The notes under the pieces were generated by a model. That model worked only from the letters and a program-made list of their open reading frames with translations, made no database searches and was not told where the DNA came from. A stretch of DNA of 64,000 nt from a gamma proteobacterium symbiont of Stewartia floridana (GTDB lineage Bacteria; Pseudomonadota; Gammaproteobacteria; Chromatiales; Chromatiaceae), in the NCBI GenBank assembly GCA_003676145.1, contig NAUB01000029.1, positions 1-64,000 on the forward strand. The letters are read 5' to 3'. Positions within the stretch are counted from its first letter, which is position 1. Each line of letters starts with the position of its first letter. The position numbers were made by a program, and so were the translations under genes. Positions 1-9,232 of this stretch are shown here, piece after piece.

Positions 1-700
1 GAAAGACGCTTGGCTTCAAAACGCCAGCACAATTGATGCATAATCATCTGGCTGCGCAAGCTGCATAAACCGTTATGCACCTCGAAATTGAATCCGCGTC
101 ATAAACAGTTAGCTTTGTGTTCGGCTTACAATTACCATAATGCAGCCGGTACACGTAATGTGTTATGACGAGCACTATTAATCCGCTAATTTGGCTGTCC
201 ATTCACTATTTCATAATCAATACTACTCAGGACTCCTAATGGTCCAACACTTTTGGAGAAGATTGCGTAAAGGGAAAGAACAACAAAAGGATGAAAAATA
301 ACTAATACACTCAAAATACCAGGCTCCCTGAAGAGCCTCTGATCTATCAACTTCGATATGGGCCGCATGAATAGTGAGTAAACACTGAATACGAATGGCT
401 TGCGTGGCTCGATAGAATCCTCTATTTCCATAAGGAGGTGCTTCCCTGTAAATGGAACGTTGCTTTAATACTACTTTTTCTAGTGCATTTACAATGAAAA
501 CGCAAGGTAACCAATGCATTTGGCGGCTAGTTGCGTAACCATTCGCCATTTCATGCCCCTAACGGACCGGTCACCCAATACCCCGAAGATTCGGATCTAT
601 CTAACACATACCCTATCGAGTCATAAGGAGATTGAGCTTTTTCAATGCTTGTTTTAGGCACATTCGACAGTATTCGTGCTTTAATAAATCATTCTCAGGT
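1..700. other. Leading non-coding stretch
   Basis: No convincing gene is seen in this stretch. Two overlapping minus-strand reading frames (about 186-431 and 223-549) lack a good ribosome-binding site and have odd composition (Cys-rich, or one hydrophobic run). A short plus-strand frame at 452-538 has a good AAGGAGGTG upstream but would encode only 28 residues. Near the end the string TTGAGCTTTTTCAATG (632-647) recurs almost exactly before the Rrf2 gene at 1822-1837. The DUF302 gene's leader lies here. Confidence 0.4.
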
Positions 701-710
701 AGTAATGCTC

Positions 711-1229
711 ATGAAAACTCCCGCTTTCACCACCGCCCTGCTCTTTGTCTTTCTCGCTTTGAGCTCGACTCTCGCCTTGTCGGCTGACCCCGTAAACCAT
801 GCCGCAACAGCCGACACCCCATCTATGGTCGTTGAGCAGACCATTCAATACGATTACAACAAGGCATTGGATACCGTCAGACAACAGTTGAAGGATGACG
901 GCTGGAAACTGATTGCCGAGATCAACCTGGGCACTCGGCTGGCAAAGAAAGGGGTAGAGGTTCCCGGAGGACTGGTGATCTTCAAACTGACCAGCGGCAA
1001 GAATGCGATACCCTTGCTGGCTGCTGATGAGACCCGTTATGTCTCCGCTATGATGCCCTGCGGCCTCTCGGTCTACGGCAAGCAGGATGGTACGGTTGTT
1101 ATCTCACGCATGAACTTTGAGATGATGAGCGCCATGCTGGAGCCCAAGGTTGCTAAAGTGATGACTAAATCGATCACCAAACTCAACAAAACCGTTGAGA
1201 GTGCCATGGCCAAGATGGCAGCCAACTAA
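711..1229 (+). CDS. DUF302 family periplasmic protein
   Basis: A 172-residue protein with a clear N-terminal signal peptide (MKTPAFTTALLFVFLALSS, cleavage after the ALSA region). The mature part matches the DUF302 (TT1751-like) fold: a helix with LKDDGWKLIAEI, a lysine-rich loop, then the strand-rich end with MMPCGLSVYGKQDGTVV, which corresponds to the family's L-P-C-hydrophobic stretch. The function of DUF302 proteins is not established. A start at 711 is chosen because the signal peptide begins there and AGGT lies about 10 bases upstream; in-frame ATGs at 645 and 705 are alternatives. It stands alone, with over 600 bp to the next gene. Confidence 0.8.
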   Translation: MKTPAFTTALLFVFLALSSTLALSADPVNHAATADTPSMVVEQTIQYDYNKALDTVRQQLKDDGWKLIAEINLGTRLAKKGVEVPGGLVIFKLTSGKNAIPLLAADETRYVSAMMPCGLSVYGKQDGTVVISRMNFEMMSAMLEPKVAKVMTKSITKLNKTVESAMAKMAAN

Positions 1230-1730
1230 CTGGCTCCAGGGTTGTCCGGGACGGAAGTCCCGGGGATCCATGGGCATCACTCTATCGCAGTGCCGAATCA
1301 TCGGCTTCTGTTTGCATGATGTGTAAAACAGACACACCCAGCACAAGCCCCAGAGCTCCACGCTTACCACACCCTCCTACTGGCTCGAGACTCAACCTAC
1401 TCCTTGAGTTAGATAGCCCGCCTCGCAGGCATCACCGTTCCAGATGTGGCCGATGCATCTCTGAACCAGCCTAGCCCCTCAAACCTGAGGAGAGCTTGTA
1501 CAGTCATTGACGGTGGAGACTCCCTGCTGAGTGTGACGCAATAGAAAATTCTCCAATCTCTTCTGAACTGCCCTCTACAAGCGGTCCAAATGAATTCGAC
1601 CCCCATCCATATCAATATTTCTCGGCAATTAAATATTTCACTGTTATTACAATAAGTTATCTAAATACCGACCACTTCTGAGCAGCGATTACCGTTCAGA
1701 GTTTATACGCTAATGTAAAAATAAAATAAA
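1230..1730. other. Intergenic region, AT-rich at its 3' end
   Basis: No gene is supported here. The first part (to about 1600) has average composition and only short minus-strand frames without ribosome-binding sites. From about 1620 the sequence becomes strongly AT-rich and leads into the promoter of the Rrf2-family regulator. Confidence 0.4.
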
Positions 1731-1732
1731 TA

Positions 1733-1760
1733 TTACTTGTACAATATGTACAACTATACT
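1733..1760 (+). promoter_or_regulatory. Promoter with palindromic operator for the Rrf2 gene
   Basis: TTGTACAATATGTACAA (1737-1753) is a perfect 7-bp inverted repeat around ATA. It lies directly before a good -10 hexamer, TATACT (1755-1760). A weak -35 (TTACTT, 1733-1738) gives a 16-bp spacer, so the palindrome would fill the space between -35 and -10. That is the classic position for a repressor. Because the next gene encodes a DNA-binding Rrf2 protein, autoregulation is the simplest reading; this is inference. Confidence 0.55.
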
Positions 1761-1865
1761 ATCGTTTTACTTACAAAACCTATACAAGCCTCCTTCGAAC
1801 GGCACCACTAAACCCAAAGAGTTGAGCTTTTTAAATGTAAAACAGTAACTTATGAGGACAGACAG

Positions 1866-2309
1866 ATGAGATTAACAAGCAAAAGCCGCTACGCAATCAC
1901 CGCCATGATCACTTTGGCTCTAAATCACAACAAGGGCCCCATGACCCTTTTTGAGATCTCTGAAAGTCAGGGTATCTCTCTCTCTTACCTGGAGCAGCTG
2001 TTTGCTTCCCTGCGCTCCAAAGGGTTGGTCAAGGGCTTTCGTGGACCTGGAGGCGGTTACGCGCTTGCGAAGTCTGCAGAGCAGATCTCAATCGCTGAAA
2101 TCATCTGTGCTACCGATGAGTGGGTTGACTACACCTATGCCAACGAGAGAGACACCGTTCAGCGAGAGACACAACTCAGCAGTCGCACTCTGTGGAGCAG
2201 CCTCAGCAAACAGCTCTACGATTTTGTCAGTGACATCAAACTGTCAGACCTGATCAACCGCCAGACTGTCCACGCGTCCCATGAACAGCAAAACAAGATT
2301 GCAGCCTAA
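1866..2309 (+). CDS. Rrf2-family transcriptional regulator without Fe-S cysteines
   Basis: A 147-residue regulator. Residues 1-75 are a typical Rrf2 winged helix (MRLTSKSRYAITAMI, then SYLEQLFASLRSKGLVKGFRGPGGGY, given here in pieces). The C-terminal half (RTLWSSLSKQLYDF, then IKLSDLI) resembles IscR. IscR binds a [2Fe-2S] cluster through three cysteines in the loop after ICATDE, but here that loop has none; the only Cys is in ICATDE. The protein may therefore work without a cluster or sense something else. GAGGAC lies just before the ATG. A palindromic operator sits upstream, and a stem-loop follows the stop. Its targets are unknown; the DUF2189 gene downstream is one candidate. Confidence 0.85.
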   Translation: MRLTSKSRYAITAMITLALNHNKGPMTLFEISESQGISLSYLEQLFASLRSKGLVKGFRGPGGGYALAKSAEQISIAEIICATDEWVDYTYANERDTVQRETQLSSRTLWSSLSKQLYDFVSDIKLSDLINRQTVHASHEQQNKIAA

Positions 2310-2313
2310 AGCT

Positions 2314-2344
2314 GTTGGCCGAGGGGCTCTGAAACTCGACCAAC
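2314..2344 (+). terminator. Stem-loop after Rrf2 gene
   Basis: GTTGG/CCAAC with inner CGAG/CTCG arms forms an interrupted stem shortly after the stop codon, followed by the AT-rich run GCAATTTATAC. It could end transcription of the regulator, perhaps partially, as the next gene is in the same direction. Confidence 0.4.
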
Positions 2345-2440
2345 GCAATTTATACATTCACTTGTTAAAACAGACCTGGGTAAATCCGCGATCTGAACTC
2401 CATCAGATTAAAGGCTTACCCATAAATTGAGGATTGAGAC

Positions 2441-3220
2441 ATGTCAACACCAACTGCAGAGATGCAATTTACACAAACTGCCACAGACCGCCTTGAGGTC
2501 AACAAAGTCGAAAGTGGCGCAGCACTTCAGTGGCTGAGTTCTGGATTCGAGGATTTCAAACGCACTCCAGCGCTCAGCCTCCTCTACGGCCTGTTGTTTG
2601 CGAGCCTGACCGCCGGGGTATTCCTGCTGGTAACGAATGTACCCTGGTATGCAGTTGCCTATCTGACAGGCCTGGTCGTGATGGGGCCATTCATGGCGTC
2701 GGGTCTCTATGCGGCGAGTCGTGATATGCAACAGGGACGCGAAGCAACCATCGACAACAGCCTGAGGCTGCTCATCAAACGTTCCACCAATCTGGCGCTG
2801 TTTGCAACGCTGCTGGCGCTGGTTATGGCTGCCTGGGTACGTATTTCAGCACTGCTGTTTGCGGTCAAGTTCAGCACACTCACGCCAAGCATCGAAGCCT
2901 ACACAAGCCTGTTCAGCAGCGCAGAGGGCTGGATCACCATGAGCTACTTCGTTGGCATTGGTTTTCTGCTGGTAACTTCAGTGTTTGTGATCAGCGCAGT
3001 CGCGATTCCTGCCATTCTGGATAAGGATGTCGATTTCATCACTGCGATGCAGACCAGCTACCGGGCAGTTACTCACAACCCAGGGGCGATGGCTTCGTGG
3101 GCGGTGATCATCGTTGCGCTCACGGCAGTTGGTGTGATGACCGCCTTTGTTGGCTTTGCTGTGCTCTTCCCGATCCTGGGTTATGCCACATGGCACAGCT
3201 ACCGTTCCCTGGTGAAGTAG
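2441..3220 (+). CDS. DUF2189 family integral membrane protein
   Basis: A 259-residue membrane protein. After a hydrophilic N-terminus of about 40 residues there are six or so hydrophobic segments (from LLYGLLFASL onward), with the family-typical region WLSSGFEDFKRTPALSLLYG and a central MGPFMASGLYAASR. The family (COG5473-like) has no proven biochemical role; members are often found near respiratory genes. GAGGATTGAGAC precedes the ATG. It follows the Rrf2 regulator in the same direction after 131 bp and is followed by a terminator-like hairpin, so it may be a target of that regulator (inference). Confidence 0.8.
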   Translation: MSTPTAEMQFTQTATDRLEVNKVESGAALQWLSSGFEDFKRTPALSLLYGLLFASLTAGVFLLVTNVPWYAVAYLTGLVVMGPFMASGLYAASRDMQQGREATIDNSLRLLIKRSTNLALFATLLALVMAAWVRISALLFAVKFSTLTPSIEAYTSLFSSAEGWITMSYFVGIGFLLVTSVFVISAVAIPAILDKDVDFITAMQTSYRAVTHNPGAMASWAVIIVALTAVGVMTAFVGFAVLFPILGYATWHSYRSLVK

Positions 3221-3241
3221 AACCGATGCAGTAATCAGGCG

Positions 3242-3275
3242 TTGCCGGGCCGTGTTGAAACACTCTACCCGGCAA
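3242..3275 (+). terminator. Terminator-like hairpin after DUF2189 gene
   Basis: TTGCCGGG (3242-3249) pairs with CCCGGCAA (3268-3275), with a further small GTGTT/AACAC pairing in the loop, followed by TGTTTGC. It lies 22 bp after the stop. Confidence 0.55.
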
Positions 3276-3343
3276 TGTTTGCAAGCAGGGTTTCGCAGTG
3301 AGCAGGCTGCGGCAACCACGATCAGACCCAAGAGGTGATCGAT

Positions 3344-3604
3344 ATGAAAACCATACTCTTCGTAACCATAGTGACTTATGCCTTTTTGAGTTACAGCCAG
3401 CCCTCAGGCACGGCTAACGCCGGAGTAGCCTATGACCACCAAAAGATGGTGGCGGCTCACGGTTGCCCGGCATCAAAACCCAGCGGTAAAACGCACAACA
3501 AGAGTTGGCGCTATCTCAAGGGCGACTCATCGCAGATCAACCTGATGATGATCGACTGGCACGATAGAGGCGAAAACTTCTTTGGCCCAATCAGGAACAT
3601 ATGA
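3344..3604 (+). CDS. Small exported protein of unknown function
   Basis: An 86-residue protein with an N-terminal hydrophobic signal or anchor (MKTILFVTIVTYAFLSYS). The mature part contains HGCPASKPSGKTH with a single Cys and ends in a Trp/Asp-rich stretch. I do not recognise the family. ATG 3344 is preferred over GTG 3335 because AGAGGTGA lies 7 bases before it. The stop overlaps the start of the DUF393 gene (ATGA), so the two are translationally coupled and may act together, for example in periplasmic thiol chemistry. That role is only a guess from the neighbour. Confidence 0.6.
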   Translation: MKTILFVTIVTYAFLSYSQPSGTANAGVAYDHQKMVAAHGCPASKPSGKTHNKSWRYLKGDSSQINLMMIDWHDRGENFFGPIRNI

Positions 3605-4002
3605 GAGAAAAACAGAGCCTGCCAGGGAAACAGGCAGGCCGATCTCAACATTTGCAGGTCTGGTATGACTCGGAATGCCCACTCTGCCGAAGGGAGATCG
3701 ATCTTTTAAAACGGCTGGATAGCAAACAATCCATTCATTTCATCAAGATCGAAGAGTGCTCCACTCTGCCTATGGAGAAACAACAGCTGTTGGAGCGCCT
3801 GCATGCCCAACAGCACGATGGTGAGATCATCTCAGGCGCCCAGGCATTCGCTGCAATCTGGCGAAAATTACCAGGTCTGAAAGTGTTGGGTTATGTTGCC
3901 CAATGGAAACCTGCCGGTGACTTCCTGGAATGGCTGTATGGTAAATTCCTCAAGTATCGACCAGCCATGCAACAATGGTTGAGCAGAAGGGGTATGGAGT
4001 AG
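3601..4002 (+). CDS. DUF393 / DCC-family thiol-disulfide oxidoreductase-like protein
   Basis: A 133-residue protein with the DUF393 signature: WYDSECPLCRREIDLLKRLD (residues about 22-41) carries the D-x-x-C-P-x-C motif that names the DCC family. A second region, EIISGAQAFAAIWRKLPGL, matches the conserved G-x-x-A-h substrate-fold part. The fold is thioredoxin-like; the physiological partner is unknown. It overlaps the upstream small exported protein by four bases. There is no signal peptide, so it is probably cytoplasmic. Confidence 0.85.
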   Translation: MREKQSLPGKQAGRSQHLQVWYDSECPLCRREIDLLKRLDSKQSIHFIKIEECSTLPMEKQQLLERLHAQQHDGEIISGAQAFAAIWRKLPGLKVLGYVAQWKPAGDFLEWLYGKFLKYRPAMQQWLSRRGME

Positions 4003-4049
4003 TAAACCTCTGCTCAACCAGTGATCCCGTATTCGCTACAACAGCGTGA

Positions 4050-4796
4050 TCAGGGCTCGAACTGAAGCCCCAGAAAATCGAACAACTTTCCCGAATCCTC
4101 CATCTTTAAACAGCTCATCACTTTGAGTAACTGTTCGGCTGTGTATTGCGTTGTCTGCAATTGACCATCCGGGACGCTGGCCTGAAAAGGCGCAGACAGT
4201 TGAGTATCTGTGGTTCCCGGCTGCAATCCGACTATGACCAGTTGCCGGCGTTTATACCCCAGCTCGATTGCGAAGTTTTTGATCAACATATTCAGGGCTG
4301 CCTTGCTGGAACGATAGGCGTGCCAGCCACCCAATCGATTGTCACTGATACTACCGACACGAGCAGACAATATACCGATTCGGCTGATCTGTTGATCGTT
4401 CATCCTGGGTATCAGATGTTTACACAGCAGCGCAGGCCCGATCGCATTTATTTGGTAGGCATGTAACAGATGGTCTGAGGTCAAATTTTTGAAGGTTTTT
4501 TCCGGCTTATGGTAGTGATCATGTAAAAAACCGGTTGCAATGAAAGCCAGATCAATACTGCCTGCTTTAATCTGATTAATTGCCTGGCTGATGCTCGATT
4601 CATTGAGTAGTTCGAACTCCAGATCGATTGTCAAATTTTCTAGCTTGACCAGTTGAGCCGGATCTCTGGTCAGTCTAATCAGAGTGGCATCAGGGTATTG
4701 CGCCTTGCCGATACCACCGGTTGCCCCTGCTACTAAAACCGTCTTGGGTGTATTGAAAGCGACCCCTTTTCCACGCAAAAAGACAGACTCTTTCAT
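4050..4796 (-). CDS. Short-chain dehydrogenase/reductase (C-factor-like), shortened Rossmann helix
   Basis: A 248-residue SDR. The nucleotide motif TVLVAGATGGIGKA is present, NAIG lies in the expected place of the NNAG-type region, SAR of the Ser region is in ILSARVGS, and the catalytic YRSSK follows. The C-terminal half resembles CsgA/C-factor-like SDRs. Odd: GGIGKA is followed directly by QYPDATLIRL, whereas related proteins have about 8-10 more residues (most of the helix after the glycine loop) before the next strand. That could weaken NAD(P) binding. It lies 81 bp downstream of folE in the same direction, so an operon is possible. Substrate unknown. Confidence 0.75.
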   Translation of the reverse strand: MKESVFLRGKGVAFNTPKTVLVAGATGGIGKAQYPDATLIRLTRDPAQLVKLENLTIDLEFELLNESSISQAINQIKAGSIDLAFIATGFLHDHYHKPEKTFKNLTSDHLLHAYQINAIGPALLCKHLIPRMNDQQISRIGILSARVGSISDNRLGGWHAYRSSKAALNMLIKNFAIELGYKRRQLVIVGLQPGTTDTQLSAPFQASVPDGQLQTTQYTAEQLLKVMSCLKMEDSGKLFDFLGLQFEP

Positions 4797-4877
4797 CTCA
4801 ACGATCTCACAACCAAATTAATAAGGTGGCGACGGTCAATGAGTAACGCTAATGGCAAAGGCTACGATAAGCTCTTA

Positions 4878-5552
4878 TCAGGACAGGAATTCCGCCCTGA
4901 CTGCGGCGTCTTGTTTGAAGCAACCGGCAAGGGCCTTGGTGGTAGTAAAGGAGTTGCTGTCCATAACGCCTCGTGCTTTTACGCAATAGTGGGTCGCTTC
5001 GACCATGACCGCTACATCCTCAGTATCCAGCAGTGTCTGCAGTGCAACCAGTATCTGCCGGGTTAGACGCTCCTGTACCTGGGGCCGCTGTGCAAAAAAA
5101 CGCACGATCCGATTGATCTTAGACAGACCGATCAGGCTTGCCGAGGGTAGATAGGCCACCTTTACCTTACCGTCAATGGTGATGAAGTGGTGTTCACAGG
5201 TACTGGTCAGATCGATCTCCCCGACTGAGATCATCTCATCCGATCCCATCTTGTTTTCGATCAGAGTGATCTTGGGGAAGTGGCTGTAGTCGAGACCGGA
5301 AAAGATCTCATGAATATACATCTTGGCAATCCGATGAGGCGTTTCAGTCAAGCTATCGTCTGACAGATCGAGGCCAAGTGTTTGCATCACGTCGCTCATC
5401 AGATCCCGGATGCGATCGTACTTCTGGTCCTGGCTCAAGCCATTATCAAACATCGGGGTTTCAAGACCATGCTCGATCAGCGCATCACGTACCAATGCTG
5501 CTTCGTCACTTATTTTTGGTTGTTTGGTAAGACGTAGAGGTTTGTTGAGCAT
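4878..5552 (-). CDS. folE: GTP cyclohydrolase I
   Basis: A 224-residue enzyme closely similar to the E. coli protein along its length. It converts GTP to 7,8-dihydroneopterin triphosphate, the first step of tetrahydrofolate synthesis. Visible motifs: [26 protein letters not shown], the zinc and active-site TSTCEHHF, the [20 protein letters not shown] region and HYCVKARG with the second zinc Cys. The N-terminus is about 10 residues longer than usual. It is the first gene of a possible pair with the SDR downstream. Confidence 0.95.
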   Translation of the reverse strand: MLNKPLRLTKQPKISDEAALVRDALIEHGLETPMFDNGLSQDQKYDRIRDLMSDVMQTLGLDLSDDSLTETPHRIAKMYIHEIFSGLDYSHFPKITLIENKMGSDEMISVGEIDLTSTCEHHFITIDGKVKVAYLPSASLIGLSKINRIVRFFAQRPQVQERLTRQILVALQTLLDTEDVAVMVEATHYCVKARGVMDSNSFTTTKALAGCFKQDAAVRAEFLS

Positions 5553-6307
5553 GACTGTGGTCTCTCCGTTGGCATGCTCTCTGAGTCAATCGGTCGATAG
5601 AGTCCAACCCAAGAGTAAACATAACCGTTCGTTCATATTGATCTGCTGGCGAGATTGATTGGGATCTGGTCAGTTCATCAATCGAGCCGATGTGAAGTTC
5701 AATTCACACACTGTCGCCAGAGAACAAATCGATTAAAACTTAACTGTTAGGGAGATAATAGGCAGTTGATGGAACAAAGAAAACACGCAATTCCTAGAGG
5801 AAATAGAGTATTTCCATAGGACTACTGACCCGAAAGGCTTGGCTTAAAATAATTTCCTGACGAATTCCCCCCCACCTGACTATCCAATGGATCTCTTTGG
5901 GCACTAGGGGTTCAAGAAATACCTCACCGGGCTTTGTCTACGGACTTTCCGTGACAGTCCCAGCAGCACCCTCAACCAAGTGCTTCGCCAATTTGAAAGA
6001 CCATTATTGGTCGGAACGTTGCAACATGAGATGGCGCTCTTGTCCGGATTCACGGATATAATCAAGATGATCCTTCTCAGACGAGTGATGCAAACTAGCT
6101 GCATGATCAACAAGGTACTGATGACGGTCATCCTTGGATAGAGGGGATTGTAAACCGGCAGGCAGCCGATTGATCATTGGACGATTCTGTCCTAGCTGTT
6201 GATATCGATACCATCGATCTCGATGCAACCAGAAGTTGGCTCCAGGTAAGCAGTAAGCACTTTCATGACGGTGACCGGCTGGCATGTTTGTATTCATTTC
6301 ACGGTTT
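5553..6307. other. Intergenic region, no supported gene
   Basis: About 750 bp between the start of folE and the end of the corrinoid/c-di-GMP operon. Short minus-strand frames (5904-6131, and about 6004-6297) have no ribosome-binding site; their translations are His/Arg-rich and look like nothing I recognise, so I read this as decayed or regulatory DNA. The folE promoter must lie at its left edge. Confidence 0.4.
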
Positions 6308-9232
6308 TCAGGCCCGTGCTGCACACATAATGCTTTCCATTTGCTTCAAAATGTTGTCACGTTGGAGGCGTAGTTCCGCCAGTGTGTTTTGTATCTCGTT
6401 ATCTGTTCCGTGTTGACTTAACTCCGATAACTCGGCAGCAGTCCTGTGAATAGCATTATGAGACGTAACCAACTCCCGGTAGGCTTTGGTATGGCCAATA
6501 CGCTTTTTTCCCTCACCTGCCAGCCATTGGCCGAAACGGCATTTCGTCATACTCAATGATGGCGGCTTGGATCTGTTTTTAATGCTCTGTTCTAAAGCCT
6601 GAAGCCAGGCGCGATGCTCGGTCATGGAGTAGAGCATAACTTTGTCATCGCGCTCCAACGGCAGCTGTTTTTGCCAGCTTTGCGGGAGCCTCCAGGAGCT
6701 GATCCAATGCGGGATCTCGTCGACTGGCATGGGCCGGGCGATGCCGTAGCCTTGAGCATAATGGCAACCGAACTTGAGCAGCAGTACCCCCTGTTCGTGA
6801 GTTTCAACACCTTCAGCGACCGTCTGCCGATTGAATGCCTGTGACAGGTTGAGTACGCCATCGAGTATAGCCAGGTCTTCCGGGGCGTTGAGTATGTTAT
6901 GTATAAAACCTCGGTCAATCTTGATCGTCGCAGCGGGCAGCTTTTTCAGGTAGGTCAGCGAGGAATAGCCGGTACCAAAATCATCCAGAGCGAACTGCAC
7001 ATCGATCTCCATGCAGGCCTCCATTATGGCACACACCTGCTCTATGTCTTCAAGTGCATTGGTTTCGAGTATCTCAATTTCGAAATACCGGTTTTCGACC
7101 TGTGGCCAGACCTCACACTGCCTGGTCAGGTAATCGACAAAATCGGCCTGTTGCAAACTCATTGAGCCGAGGTTGATGCTGACGGCCAATTGGATACCGG
7201 CATCTTGCCAAGCAGCCAGCTGCCTCAGTGCAGTGTTTATGACCCAGTTGTCCAGCTCAACCGAAAGTGGGTCATTTTCAATATCGGGCAGGAAATCACC
7301 TGGGAGAAGCAGTCCCCGTTGCGGATGCTGCCAGCGGATCAACGCCTCTACGCCGAAAATCTCACCGGTGTGCATATTAACCTTGGGCTGGTAGTACAGC
7401 ACAAACTCGTTGTTGCGCAGACCGTGGCGGATCGCTTTAATATTTTCATGGTGTATACGGATAGACCGGTCCAGCACGGCATCGAATACCGCAAAGCGAT
7501 TCTTTCCTGACAGCTTGGCCTGGTACATCGCCTGGTCTGCCTGGCGCAGTAGCTGATCGGCGTCCACCTCCTCAGCCTGAGGGAACAGGGCAACACCGAG
7601 ACTGCTGGAAACCTGTAGGCTCAGGCCGTCAAGATCGACTGGCCGGGATGCGGCATTCAGCAGGCGTTCGAGCAGTGGCACATAATCGTTGGTTGATTGC
7701 AACTCGGTCAGCACAGCGACAAACTCGTCGCCTCCGAGGCGCGCAATGGTGTCACATTTGCGCATCGCCAAACGCAGACGGTCGGCAATGGCTATCAACA
7801 GCCTGTCTCCAATGTCATGGCCATAGCGGTCGTTGATATCCTTGAAGTTGTCCAGGTCGAGAAAGACCACGGCCAGCGTACCATGGCGTCTGTATTCCTG
7901 GGTCATCGCGTGATGAAGGCGATCGATCAGCAGGCTACGATTGGGCAGCCGCGTGAGTATGTCATATTGCGCAATGTACTCAAGGTGCTCCTGCTGCTTT
8001 TTCTTCAACGTTATGTCGGTAAATACACCAACAAAATGACTAATATTGTTGTCGTCGTCGCGTACGGCGCTGATGGTTTCCATGGCGGCGTAGTATTCGC
8101 CATTCTTACGCCGGTTCCAAACCTCACCATGCCAGGAGCCACGCACACAGATGTCGTCCCAAAGAGACAGGTAAAAGGCCTCGCTCTGTCTATCGGATTT
8201 GAGCATACGCGGGTTCTTTCCGATCACCTCGGGCTGTGCGTAACCGGTGATTCGGGTGAAGGCCTTGTTGACGCGAACGATGTTGGCTTTTGAGTCGGTA
8301 ATGATAATACCTTCCTGTGCGTTGGTGAACACTTCTTCGGCCAACAGCAACTGTCTCTCTTTCTCTTTACGGTCGGAGATGTCTATCCAACAGGAACGGC
8401 TGTAAAGAATTTTCCCCTGTTCGTCACGTACCGCGGTGGCGTTCAGGTTGACGTCAATCTTCGATCCGTCCCTGCGTATCAGCTGAAGCTCGGCGTTCTT
8501 GACATGTCCGGTTGTAACAAAGGATTTGAAAGCGCGCTGTGCATCTTGCATACAATCGGGGTGGTACAGATCAAAGATAGGATGGCCGATGATTTCGTCC
8601 TTGCTGTATCCCAGGTTGTCGGCAAGCGTCTGGTTGCATTCCCTGATATTGGCGGTTTCCGCGTCGACCGATACGTACATATCCGGAGAATTGTTGTAGT
8701 AGTCGATATAGCGCTGTTCGGATTCTTTCAGCTGCTGCCGTTGTTCCTGCAGCAGCTGTTGAATCTGGAATGCCCGTAACGCAGTGTAAACGGTGGTAAG
8801 GACTTTTTCAGTGGCAAGCTCACTTTTCAGGCAATATCCATTGATTTCGTAGTTGGCGATTACCTCGGAGGCCGGGGCGTATCCCGGCTGGCCAGTAATC
8901 AACACAATCTGGGTAGTGTAGTTGTCCAGTGTGTTACGGATATGGCTGACCAGATCGAGGCCGGCATGTTCGGTCTCCATGACCACGTCCAGCAAGATCA
9001 ACGCCGTTTCGGGATACCGTTCGAATACTGTCTTCGCTTCGGCCAATGATCCGGCAGATATCAGCTCAAGTGAGTGGCCCTCAACCTCGATATCCTGCAG
9101 GGCCAGTCGAAAAACGGCATGAATGTCGGGTTCGTCATCAACGATGAGGATTTTCCAGGAAGCCTTCGCCGGGATCTTTGTGACCTCGGGTTCTGGGGAA
9201 AACAGTTCTGAGAAGGTATCGTTGTCGCTCAT
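6308..9232 (-). CDS. REC-PAS-PAS-GGDEF-EAL-CZB c-di-GMP signalling protein
   Basis: A 974-residue response regulator. A receiver domain (about 25-150, phospho-acceptor D82 in LLDVVM) is followed by two PAS domains (about 172-290 and 296-412), a GGDEF domain with intact motif (G500-F504), an EAL domain with EAL at 629-631 and DDFGTGYSS near 750, and a C-terminal CZB domain. CZB domains bind zinc through His-Cys-His-His; here H873, C898 (in CRFGQWL), H914 or H925, and H929 fit. Both catalytic motifs look intact, so it could make and degrade c-di-GMP. Its start overlaps the stop of the histidine kinase gene (ATGA), so the kinase is almost certainly its phosphodonor. Last gene of a four-gene operon. 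Confidence 0.92.
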   Translation of the reverse strand: MSDNDTFSELFSPEPEVTKIPAKASWKILIVDDEPDIHAVFRLALQDIEVEGHSLELISAGSLAEAKTVFERYPETALILLDVVMETEHAGLDLVSHIRNTLDNYTTQIVLITGQPGYAPASEVIANYEINGYCLKSELATEKVLTTVYTALRAFQIQQLLQEQRQQLKESEQRYIDYYNNSPDMYVSVDAETANIRECNQTLADNLGYSKDEIIGHPIFDLYHPDCMQDAQRAFKSFVTTGHVKNAELQLIRRDGSKIDVNLNATAVRDEQGKILYSRSCWIDISDRKEKERQLLLAEEVFTNAQEGIIITDSKANIVRVNKAFTRITGYAQPEVIGKNPRMLKSDRQSEAFYLSLWDDICVRGSWHGEVWNRRKNGEYYAAMETISAVRDDDNNISHFVGVFTDITLKKKQQEHLEYIAQYDILTRLPNRSLLIDRLHHAMTQEYRRHGTLAVVFLDLDNFKDINDRYGHDIGDRLLIAIADRLRLAMRKCDTIARLGGDEFVAVLTELQSTNDYVPLLERLLNAASRPVDLDGLSLQVSSSLGVALFPQAEEVDADQLLRQADQAMYQAKLSGKNRFAVFDAVLDRSIRIHHENIKAIRHGLRNNEFVLYYQPKVNMHTGEIFGVEALIRWQHPQRGLLLPGDFLPDIENDPLSVELDNWVINTALRQLAAWQDAGIQLAVSINLGSMSLQQADFVDYLTRQCEVWPQVENRYFEIEILETNALEDIEQVCAIMEACMEIDVQFALDDFGTGYSSLTYLKKLPAATIKIDRGFIHNILNAPEDLAILDGVLNLSQAFNRQTVAEGVETHEQGVLLLKFGCHYAQGYGIARPMPVDEIPHWISSWRLPQSWQKQLPLERDDKVMLYSMTEHRAWLQALEQSIKNRSKPPSLSMTKCRFGQWLAGEGKKRIGHTKAYRELVTSHNAIHRTAAELSELSQHGTDNEIQNTLAELRLQRDNILKQMESIMCAARA

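Noticed and set aside
40-180. attC-like strings (GTTATGC, GTTAGCT) suggesting integron remnants
   Set aside because: Core sites do not fit GTTRRRY well, no paired inverted arms are seen and no integrase is present.
186-549. Two overlapping minus-strand frames of 81 and 108 residues
   Set aside because: They overlap each other, lack ribosome-binding sites and show unlikely composition.
5904-6324. Minus-strand frames downstream of the GGDEF-EAL gene, once considered a transposase remnant or small protein
   Set aside because: No recognisable motif, no ribosome-binding site, and the longer frame begins inside the preceding gene.
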